From contig JAIRXP010000069.1 of assembly GCA_031268215.1 (NCBI GenBank), positions 1 to 52,898 on the forward strand: a stretch of DNA of 52,898 nt, given 5' to 3'. Positions 46,808 to 52,898 of the stretch are shown piece after piece; the first letter of the stretch is position 1, and each line of letters opens with the position of its first letter. A program made the translations under genes and the position numbers. The DNA comes from Bifidobacteriaceae bacterium. GTDB lineage: Bacteria > Actinomycetota > Actinomycetes > Actinomycetales > WQXJ01. The notes beneath the pieces are model-generated. The model was not told the origin of the DNA, did no database searches, and saw only the letters and a program-made list of their open reading frames with translations.

Positions 46808-47728
46808 GTGAACACCGCGCCGTCAGCCAGTTTGCCAGTGCTGGTACCTCGCCAGGCTCTGCCCCAGGCCGCCTGCCACGCCGGTTTGGAACCTATCCCC
46901 TATGACGTGGGTTGCCCGATGCCGTCCGCCGCCGTAGCCGCAAGGGCGCTACTTTCGCTGGTCAGGACTCCGCAAGAGTTCCAGGCCGAGTTGGCTAGCG
47001 CGCCGGCCCTGGAATACGTCCAGGTTGTGACCGCTGGTTTTGATGGCCTGCCCCAGCGGCTGCCCGCTGGCGTGGGACTGGGCACCGCCCGCGGGGCCAA
47101 CGGGCAGATCGTGGCCGAACTCGCTCTGGGCCTGCTGATCGCCTCGCTGCGGTGTTTCGCAGAAGCTGGCCGAGAGGGCCGGCGGGGCCGGCTGGCCCGG
47201 CCGATGGGTCAGTCCGTCTTCGGTTCCGTGATCGTGGTCCTGGGCGCTGGCGACCTGGCCGTTCAGTTCCGGTCCCGGGCGCTGGCCTGCGGCGCCACGG
47301 TACACCTAGTGGGAAGGACCGCCCGCGCCGGCGTCCATGGGATTGATCAGGCGCCTGACCTGATAACAGAGGCGGATGCGGTGGTGGTGATGGTGCCGCT
47401 CGACTCCACCACCCGGGGATTGGTGGATCAAGAGTTCCTCGCCCGCATGAAGGACGGCGCGGTTCTGGTCAATGTTGGCCGGGGCCCGGTGGTCTCTACC
47501 CCGGCCCTGGTGGCCGAACTCCGCCGCGGCCGCCTACGGGCGGCCCTTGATGTCACCGACCCAGAGCCATTGCCTGGCGACCATGAACTGTGGGATCTGC
47601 CCGGAGTGATCATCACGCCGCACATAGGCGGCTCCGTGCGCGGCTTCTTTGACCGGGCTTACGCCGTTTGCCTGGACCAATTGGCGCAGTTCGCACGGGG
47701 CCAGCGGCCGTCCAATCGGGTGATCTAA
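46808..47728 (+). CDS. D-isomer-specific 2-hydroxyacid dehydrogenase
   Basis: The 306-residue product has the family NAD-binding motif in a modified form ([30 protein letters not shown], near residues 137-167). The catalytic residues are in the usual places: Arg in [17 protein letters not shown], Asp/Glu in [11 protein letters not shown] and His in [14 protein letters not shown]. The N-terminal half is short and divergent, and the overall length is slightly below the usual 310-340. It would reduce a 2-oxo acid to a D-2-hydroxyacid, or the reverse. The dehydratase locus at 20-33 kb would need such (R)-hydroxyacids, but no operator copy is seen here, so a link is speculative. The GTG start has no clear ribosome site, in line with a leaderless mRNA. 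Confidence 0.85.
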   Translation: MNTAPSASLPVLVPRQALPQAACHAGLEPIPYDVGCPMPSAAVAARALLSLVRTPQEFQAELASAPALEYVQVVTAGFDGLPQRLPAGVGLGTARGANGQIVAELALGLLIASLRCFAEAGREGRRGRLARPMGQSVFGSVIVVLGAGDLAVQFRSRALACGATVHLVGRTARAGVHGIDQAPDLITEADAVVVMVPLDSTTRGLVDQEFLARMKDGAVLVNVGRGPVVSTPALVAELRRGRLRAALDVTDPEPLPGDHELWDLPGVIITPHIGGSVRGFFDRAYAVCLDQLAQFARGQRPSNRVI

Positions 47729-47835
47729 GCGCGCCTCATCTCCTCCGAGTGCGGCGGGCCGCCCGCCCGTGCCGCCGCCACCGGCGGTGCGACCGTAGGA
47801 GCCGCGGCGCCCTATTGGTTGGGCCGCGCGATCCG

Positions 47836-49140
47836 TTAAGCCCAGATGGTCAGATAGATCAAGGCCAGGTTCAGGGCGACGATCAACGCTGTGGTGGCCC
47901 AAGCTGCCGTTTGAGTCAGACGCGCGTTGACGGCATCGCCCATCACCTGGCGCCGGCCGGTCAACCAAACCAGCGGAATGATTGCGAAGGGAATGCCGAA
48001 AGACAATATGACCTGGGAGATCACCAGTGCCCAGGAGGGCGGAACAGCGAAGGCCAGGACAATCAGGGCCGGTACCAAGGTCACCGCCCGCACCACCAAG
48101 ACCGGCGGCCGGCGGCCCAAGAAACCATAGATGATCTCCGCACCGGCATAAGAACCGACCGAGGTCGAGGCCAGACCTGAGAACAGCAGCCCAATGGCGA
48201 AGACGACTCCCACCGTGGGCCCCAGGTATTGGGTGATGGCCTGATGGGCACCCTCGATCGAGTCTGTGCCGTCCACTCCCCTGAGGTTTGCGGCCGCCAG
48301 AACCAGCATCGCAATGTTGACCGAGCCAGCGACCACCAGCGCACAAAGCACATCCCACCGCGTGGCCCGGATCAGATGACGCCGCTTGGCTGGGTCGGAA
48401 ACATGGCCGTGCCGGTCCCGGGTCAACGACGAATGCAGGTAGACAGCGTGCGGCATAACCGTGGCCCCAAGCATCGACGCCGCCAGCAAGACCGAATCGA
48501 CGCACTGGAAACGCGGCGCTAGCCCAGCCAGCATTTCCGCCGGATTCACTGGCGAGATGGCCAGCCCCGACACGAATCCCACCGTAATGATGACGAGCAT
48601 GCCGGTAATGACCAGTTCGAATGACCGCTGTCCCCGGCGGGTCTGGATCATCAGCACCCCCAGCGACACGATCCCAGTGATCAGCCCGCCCAGCAGCAGC
48701 GGTAGACCGAACAGCAGATACAGGGCGAGGGCTCCGCCGATGACTTCCGCCAGGTCCGTGGCGATGGCGATCACTTCGGCCTGGCCAAAATACACATAGC
48801 GCGCCCACGGCCGCAACCGCGCGGCCAGCATTTGCGGCAGCGACCGCCCAGTCGCGATCCCCAGTTTGGCGCTCAGGTACTGAACCAGCACGGCCATGGC
48901 GTTCGCCAGCACCAGCACCCACACCAGCATGTAGCCGTAACGCGATCCGGCGGTCAGGTTGGCAGCCACGTTGCCTGGATCCACGTAGGCAACGGCCGCC
49001 ACGAAGGCTGGGCCGAACAGCCGGAACATCCGGGCTTTGACCTTCCGTCCAGGCACCATCGGCGGGCCGGCGGCGGGCCGCTCGGCCTTGCCTTCCGGCG
49101 CCCGGCCAGCAGGCTGGGTCACGGCCACTGGCGCCTCCAC
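47836..49140 (-). CDS. mntH: Nramp-family Mn2+/Fe2+ transporter
   Basis: The 434-residue product has 11 hydrophobic segments and the Nramp metal-site motifs: DPGNVAANLTAGSRYGY in helix 1 and TVMPHAVYLHSSL in helix 6. It is a proton-coupled importer of Mn2+ and related divalent metals. The start is GTG 49140 or GTG 49128; the latter has GGAGG five bases upstream and is the better ribosome site. A DtxR-type operator-like sequence overlaps the region just upstream (49147-49165), which predicts repression by Mn or Fe through an MntR/DtxR protein. A long frame in another phase on the same strand (47534-49159) is a shadow. Confidence 0.93.
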   Translation of the reverse strand: MEAPVAVTQPAGRAPEGKAERPAAGPPMVPGRKVKARMFRLFGPAFVAAVAYVDPGNVAANLTAGSRYGYMLVWVLVLANAMAVLVQYLSAKLGIATGRSLPQMLAARLRPWARYVYFGQAEVIAIATDLAEVIGGALALYLLFGLPLLLGGLITGIVSLGVLMIQTRRGQRSFELVITGMLVIITVGFVSGLAISPVNPAEMLAGLAPRFQCVDSVLLAASMLGATVMPHAVYLHSSLTRDRHGHVSDPAKRRHLIRATRWDVLCALVVAGSVNIAMLVLAAANLRGVDGTDSIEGAHQAITQYLGPTVGVVFAIGLLFSGLASTSVGSYAGAEIIYGFLGRRPPVLVVRAVTLVPALIVLAFAVPPSWALVISQVILSFGIPFAIIPLVWLTGRRQVMGDAVNARLTQTAAWATTALIVALNLALIYLTIWA

Positions 49141-49146
49141 TTCCGC

Positions 49147-49165
49147 TTAGGTAAGCCACATCAAA
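49147..49165 (-). promoter_or_regulatory. Candidate DtxR/MntR-family operator upstream of mntH
   Basis: The minus-strand sequence matches 14 of 19 positions of the DtxR/IdeR-type palindrome TWAGGTTAGSCTAACCTWA. The half nearest the gene, TTAGGTAAGCC when read on the plus strand, is almost perfect. It lies seven bases before the annotated GTG of mntH, where bound repressor would block transcription. Confidence 0.55.
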
Positions 49166-49451
49166 GGTACGCCGAAACCAAAAGTTCGGCTACCCGAAAA
49201 CTCTACCCCGCGGCATCGCCCGCACAAAGCCGAGGCCTGGTCTTTAGCGCGCTACGGCCAAGCCCGCCGGGTCCGCTAGTAAGCTGTCGCCCCTTCTTGT
49301 ATGGGTAAGGAGCGGCGTCAGGCGCGAGATGCCCGGCAAGACGGAAGGTTGCCCGCTAGCAGCGCTAACGGACTGGCCCGACAACTCCCGCCGCGGCCCC
49401 CTGACCCTGCTTAGTCACCGCGCGCGGCCGGGTAAACCTTCAGGTCAGACG
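49166..49451. other. Intergenic region, no gene seen
   Basis: It holds the presumed mntH promoter and a small inverted repeat (GCCGAA at 49171-49176, TTCGGC at 49185-49190). I see no gene. The 88-codon plus-strand frame starting at 49329 becomes meaningful only from 49452, where the acyltransferase fragment begins. Confidence 0.5.
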
Positions 49452-49586
49452 GCATTGGGTGTGACACGCGGGCGCCTCATCGCCGCGGCCACATTCTGGG
49501 CGCCGGTGGCAGCGCTTTGCTACAGGACCGACCTCCACTTCGCATCAGAGATACTTGTCGCCCCCTACTCGCCGCTATTCGCGGGC
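49452..49586 (+). pseudogene. Fragment of an acyltransferase-3 gene, duplicate of 52534-52668
   Basis: These 135 bases match 52534-52668 inside the acyltransferase gene at the right end, at a constant distance of 3082 bases, with only a handful of differences. The reading frame is kept: both copies encode RLIAAATFWAPVAALC, then TDLHFASEILVAPYSPLFAG. Here the similarity stops abruptly on both sides, leaving about 45 codons of a membrane protein. It marks the left edge of the accessory island and is a remnant of an earlier recombination. Confidence 0.88.
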
Positions 49587-49608
49587 ATCTGCTAACGCAC
49601 ATCCCCAA

Positions 49609-49624
49609 CAGGACCTAGGTCCTG
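49609..49624. promoter_or_regulatory. Perfect 16-bp palindrome at the island's left edge
   Basis: CAGGACCTAGGTCCTG is fully self-complementary with no loop. It lies 22 bases after the acyltransferase fragment and about 85 bases upstream of the broken subtilase start. It could be an operator for the protease-toxin genes or a recombination site. No second copy was noticed in the window. Confidence 0.5.
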
Positions 49625-49709
49625 CCTGTGCCAAGTCCCCCCCCAGATACGCTCCACCTGGGCCACTCCCTTGGCTATCCGGCGCACATCAACTACCGAA
49701 AGGACGCTC

Positions 49710-50490
49710 GTGCCCCATACGGTTCGTGTGCAAACTGTAGCCTGCTATTCATTGGCGGTCTGCCTCTTTCTTTCGACGGCCTGTACTTCCGCGGAACAGC
49801 CGCCCCTCGCGGCGTTGACATCGGATGACCGTGTCGTTGTCGCGGTCATTGACGAAGGTACGGTCGATGTCGAGCAGCCCTGGATCGATGGGTATTCAGT
49901 GGCGATCCCCGAACCGGCCTTACCCTCCGACCACACCTCCCAGGTGGTTTCTGTCCTCGTCGGTGCAGGACGATCCACCGCGGTTCACGAGGGCCTGGTC
50001 GACATTCTGATACTGCCGGTAAATCTAACCGCCGCTGACCCAAGCAATGAATTGGTTCACAGATGGACCGAGCACTCCAAGCTAGCGCTGACGTGATTCT
50101 CGTGACAGTCGGCGCGCGCCATGATAGATCTGTGAGCACGTGACTTCAGCGACGGCAGCGAATGTGATCCTGGTGGCCGCTGCTGGTAACTTCCCCGCTC
50201 TTGGAGCCGACTATCCCGCCCGCTGCGAAGACGCAATTTCCATCGCAGCTCTCGACTCATCAGGGACCTTCTCCTCGTACAGCACCCGTCGACAGGTCGA
50301 CTTTGGGATGATCGTAAGAGGGATCGAAGCCATAGACCTCAACGGTGGAGTGTCTGAGCCCGGAGGGACATCAATTGCGGCCGCAGCGGCGGCGCACGCG
50401 ATAATTGGTGAACTCATCGCGGGCCGCGCCCCTACCGAGGAGCATCTTTCGTTGCTACTCGAACCAGTGCCAAGTGGAACCATCAATTGA
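49710..50490 (+). pseudogene. Subtilisin-like (S8) serine protease lipoprotein, broken by two frameshifts
   Basis: GTG 49710, with GAAAGGA upstream, opens a frame with a lipoprotein-type signal (SLAVCLFLSTAC) and a sequence around the catalytic Asp, VVVAVIDEG. That frame ends at TGA 50094-50096. Family similarity continues in a second frame (MDRALQASADVILVTVGA from 50063, ending at TGA about 50141-50143) and then in a third (NVILVAAAGN from about 50158, with the catalytic Ser in SEPGGTSIAAAAAA at about 50356-50400), which ends at 50490. Two one-base shifts are needed to join them. The catalytic His region is not clear. By family it would be a secreted processing protease, perhaps for the toxin-like protein encoded 12 bases downstream. 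Sequencing error cannot be excluded, but two shifts argue for decay. Confidence 0.75.
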
Positions 50491-50502
50491 AAGGACAAGC
50501 CA

Positions 50503-51405
50503 TTGAAACTATTAGCACCGTTGCCGAAGCCGCGAGGTTGGATTGGACGAGCGGCCGTCGCTGTCTTGACCGTAGCCGCCATGGCAGCGATTGGCAACGT
50601 GACGCCCGCCTCGGCAGAACAAGCGCTGCAGAGTAGTGCCGTCACAGAAGATCAGATTGTGCAGGAACTCAATGGAGGGTTGACCGACGAGGGAATTAGA
50701 GTCGTGGACTTTGCAGCAGAGCCAGGGGGGCTTGAGGTGGCCGTCGAGGCAACCCCTGCATCCGATTCCCAGCTGGAATCTGTCCTGAACCTCGGGAGCG
50801 ACGCGTCCGGCACATTTGAGTACCGCGACGTCGTTGACGGCGTGGTGGTCAACAAGGTTTTTGACATTCATGTGTTGCAGCTCGATGAAGAGAACGTTCG
50901 GTTCAGGCTAACCGATCCTCGAACAGGTGAATCTGCGGTGTTCAGCGGTGACGATTTGCATACTTCTGTGCCCGTCGCGATACCCGTCTTCCTGGGTGGT
51001 GTCGCCGTTGGGGAGGTTCTGTATTGGCTCGCGGTCGGCACAGCCATCGTCGTCGGCACAGCCCTGTTAGTCAAGGCGACGGACAAGGTAATTGACAAAG
51101 TGAAGGCTGACGCCAGGAAGAAACCCGATAAGAAGTACTTCCAGGCCGCCATCAGAGGGAACTACGTCCTCGTAGGCGGAAACGGCGTGACTTACAAGAC
51201 GGCCATCTCACAAGGTAAGACCGGGCGAAACTTCTACACACCTGCTGAAACAGACGCAAAGAACCTGGCGAAGTCGGTGGGCAACGGAGCTCGCCCCATT
51301 GGTTCCGAGCACCACAAGCCCAAACTCCCGCCTCCGGGTATCTGGTTACGCCACTACCATCCGAGCAATCGAGTCATGCATGCTTTCTACGGCCTACCAG
51401 TCTGA
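50503..51405 (+). CDS. Secreted toxin-like protein (SAR2788-like C-terminal HYHP motif)
   Basis: The 300-residue product has a signal peptide (hydrophobic core about 16-36, cleavage near TPASAEQA), an extracellular part of about 130 residues, a membrane helix pair at about 165-195 (GVAVGEVLYWLAVGTAIVVGTALLV), and a basic C-terminal domain. The latter begins KYFQAAIRGNYVLVGG and ends with GSEHHKP, then WLRHYHPSNRVMHAFYG. That ending resembles the SAR2788 family of putative toxins, recalled from memory and not checked. Two His-rich motifs could form an active site. It starts at TTG 50503 with GAAAGGA upstream, 12 bases after the protease remnant, so it was probably co-transcribed with it. The gene after it may be its immunity gene. 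Confidence 0.6.
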   Translation: MKLLAPLPKPRGWIGRAAVAVLTVAAMAAIGNVTPASAEQALQSSAVTEDQIVQELNGGLTDEGIRVVDFAAEPGGLEVAVEATPASDSQLESVLNLGSDASGTFEYRDVVDGVVVNKVFDIHVLQLDEENVRFRLTDPRTGESAVFSGDDLHTSVPVAIPVFLGGVAVGEVLYWLAVGTAIVVGTALLVKATDKVIDKVKADARKKPDKKYFQAAIRGNYVLVGGNGVTYKTAISQGKTGRNFYTPAETDAKNLAKSVGNGARPIGSEHHKPKLPPPGIWLRHYHPSNRVMHAFYGLPV

Positions 51406-51419
51406 CCTGCGGGCAGAGA

Positions 51420-52013
51420 TTGGACGAAGGGAGGATGGGTGCGCAGGCTGTACGGTTTTCGCACCCGGCAACAGATCTGATGCTTAACTTTTTCGAGCGC
51501 TACGTAGCGCGTGGTTGGAACGAGTTCAGCCCTGACCAGATTGAGCGAGCGCTGATTGAAAGGTGCCACGCGCGGCCAGCTCCGGTCGCGATCCTTCCCG
51601 AAGGCCAGTTGGACCATGAGATCGACCCGGCCGTCGAGAGATACAGACGCCCGTTGACCATCACCAACACTGCATGGCTTGAATCCGTGACGCCATCCTG
51701 CGATTTTGTGGACCATGATCTATCCTTGTTCTACCACCCGGAACCGCCCGAAGAGGACGCTCCCCTGGAGGAAGCGTTGCGGGACGGGGTGGCAGAAGAA
51801 CACAGCCACGCGCGCAGGCTTACAGTTCTGCTCAAGGAGTCACGGGAGCGTGAACCGAAGCCATCGGGATACAGCATTATGGGCTGGATTGGTGACCGGC
51901 ATGTCGGTTCGCTCATTGAGGCCATGTCAGGACCGCCGGACTGCCCCCAAGATCCGCAGGAGGACAGGTTCCGGAGGTACCTAGGCCTGTTGGTGCGACA
52001 CGGACTGATTTGA
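51420..52013 (+). CDS. Hypothetical acidic protein, candidate immunity protein
   Basis: The 197-residue product has no signal peptide or membrane helix and I do not recognise its family. It is rich in Glu, Asp, Arg and Pro, with an acidic segment around residues 100-130 (FYHPEPPEEDAPLEEAL). It lies 14 bases after the toxin-like gene on the same strand, the usual place of an immunity gene, and an acidic cytoplasmic protein is a plausible inhibitor of a basic toxin domain. The start could be TTG 51420 or ATG 51435; the GGGAGG directly before the latter is too close to serve it. The function is inference from position only. Confidence 0.55.
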   Translation: MDEGRMGAQAVRFSHPATDLMLNFFERYVARGWNEFSPDQIERALIERCHARPAPVAILPEGQLDHEIDPAVERYRRPLTITNTAWLESVTPSCDFVDHDLSLFYHPEPPEEDAPLEEALRDGVAEEHSHARRLTVLLKESREREPKPSGYSIMGWIGDRHVGSLIEAMSGPPDCPQDPQEDRFRRYLGLLVRHGLI

Positions 52014-52074
52014 CAAAGTGGGCCATCGCGACCTTGGCGGCGAGGAAGTTGGCCAGCCTGAAACTCGCCTGACA

Positions 52075-52898
52075 GTGCGGGGCGCCCAGTTTCGCGTGAG
52101 CGGTCTGGACGGCCTCCGCGTGTTGGCAGCTCTTGGAGTTCTCATCTGCCACTTCGTGGCGTGGAGGAGCGGACTATGGCTCGGTGACCAGCCGTTCAGG
52201 GGCGGCCTAGCAAGCGCAGGAGCAGCATTCGGCATCTTCGGCGTTGATGTGTTCTTTGCCATCTCCGGTGTGGTCATACCGATCACCTTGACCCGCCAGA
52301 CGCCTGTGTCTTTCCTGACGGCACGGATAGCGCGGCTGTTTCCCGCCTATTGGGTCGCAGTGCTGGCAGGAGTCGGCGCCTACTGCCTCTTGGGGTCCGG
52401 CCATACAAGCCTGGCTGACGTGCTCATCAACTTGACTATGATGCAGTCCTCGGCAGGAGTCGGCGATGTTTTTGCCGCCCAATGGACCCTTTGGGCCGAG
52501 TTACGGTTCTACCTTCTAGCAGCCGGGCTGTGCGCATTGGGTGTGACACGTAGGCGCCTCATCGCCGCGGCCACGTTCTGGGCGCCGGTGGCCGCCCTTT
52601 GCGACAGAACCGACCTCCACTTCGCATCAGAGATACTTGTCGCCCCCTACTCACCGCTATTCGCAGGCGGGCTAACAATCTTTGGCCTACTTCGGTGGGG
52701 CCTGAGAAGCTGTGCGTTCTGGCTAGCGTTAGCAGAAAACGTCGCATTCGCCGCTGCATGGACAGGACCGGCTCGCGTCCGCGCGCTCGCCACCGGCACC
52801 GGCGGCGCCCTAGACTTGACGTCCGGTCAAGTCTCTGTCTGCATCGTGGCCTGCTTCACGGTGGTGCTGGTCGCGGCGCTGCTACGGCCGTCCGGCCG
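52075..52898 (+). CDS. Acyltransferase-3 family membrane protein, cut by the right window edge
   Basis: The frame starts at GTG 52075 (an earlier in-frame GTG at 52018 is possible) and is open to the end of the window, about 274 codons. It begins with FRVSGLDGLRVLAALGVLICHF, the hallmark of the OafA/NodX acyltransferase-3 family, including the motif His. FGIFGVDVFFAISGVVI and LTARIARLFPAYW follow. Several hydrophobic helices are visible. Members O-acetylate or O-acylate surface glycans or small molecules. The part at 52534-52668 is duplicated at 49452-49586. No strong ribosome site precedes either start. The C terminus is missing from the window. Confidence 0.85.
   Translation, partial: MRGAQFRVSGLDGLRVLAALGVLICHFVAWRSGLWLGDQPFRGGLASAGAAFGIFGVDVFFAISGVVIPITLTRQTPVSFLTARIARLFPAYWVAVLAGVGAYCLLGSGHTSLADVLINLTMMQSSAGVGDVFAAQWTLWAELRFYLLAAGLCALGVTRRRLIAAATFWAPVAALCDRTDLHFASEILVAPYSPLFAGGLTIFGLLRWGLRSCAFWLALAENVAFAAAWTGPARVRALATGTGGALDLTSGQVSVCIVACFTVVLVAALLRPSG

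Noticed and set aside
47534..49159. 541-codon open frame on the minus strand
   Set aside because: Another phase of the mntH gene; its product is low-complexity Gly/Arg, while the mntH frame has clear Nramp motifs.
1..52898. tRNA, rRNA, insertion sequences, integrases
   Set aside because: I looked for tRNA T-loop patterns and transposase or integrase motifs and saw none; a dedicated scan could still find a short element I missed.

Overview
The window is high-GC DNA from an actinomycete (Actinomycetota). The signs are GC-rich third positions, many GTG/TTG starts, ATGA overlaps, an acyl-CoA carboxylase beta/epsilon pair, and a MoxR-DUF58-transglutaminase cluster next to a DUF4011-type helicase-like gene. 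A sortase-anchored protein with six mucus-binding (MucBP/Mub-type) repeats and a large anaerobic-type acyl-CoA reduction locus suggest an animal- or gut-associated anaerobe or facultative anaerobe. I cannot name the genus.

Layout: (1) 1-10.5 kb, minus strand: a MORN-repeat membrane protein overlapping by one base a giant RHS/YD-repeat protein. The RHS frame is cut by one in-frame TAG at 5936-5938 and runs off the left edge. (2) 10.5-12.8 kb: two VapBC-type toxin-antitoxin modules, the first lying between two copies of a 44-bp repeat. (3) 12.8-14.8 kb: acyl-CoA carboxylase beta and epsilon subunits. (4) 15.1-20.5 kb: a 1750-residue LPXTG surface protein. (5) 20.5-33.5 kb: the metabolic centre of the window, described below. 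(6) 33.6-49.1 kb: mostly housekeeping genes (Bax-inhibitor-1 family membrane protein, helicase-like protein, MoxR/DUF58/transglutaminase, ABC transporter, ilvD, 2-hydroxyacid dehydrogenase, mntH with a DtxR-type operator). (7) 49.4-52.9 kb: an accessory island with a broken subtilase, a secreted toxin-like protein, a putative immunity gene and an acyltransferase gene; a 135-bp piece of that acyltransferase is duplicated on the other side of the island.

The 20.5-33.5 kb block encodes a nearly complete route for reductive removal of a hydroxyl group from a 2-hydroxyacid. An OFA-type MFS carrier, a class III CoA-transferase and an acyl-CoA ligase would bring in and activate the acid. An ATP-dependent activator and a two-subunit 2-hydroxyacyl-CoA dehydratase would make the 2-enoyl-CoA. 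A CaiA-like acyl-CoA dehydrogenase-family reductase would saturate it. EtfAB(FixBA)-FixC-FixX would carry the electrons. The genes sit in three operons plus a TetR-family regulator. I found the same 23-bp inverted repeat (TTACSGACG-N5-CGTCSGTAA) once in the tetR/MFS intergenic region and twice between the reductase and ligase operons, each time abutting a possible -10 element, so the locus looks like one locally controlled regulon. The substrate is unknown. The combination resembles a merger of the clostridial fld (aryl-lactate) pathway with the enterobacterial cai/fix (carnitine) pathway.
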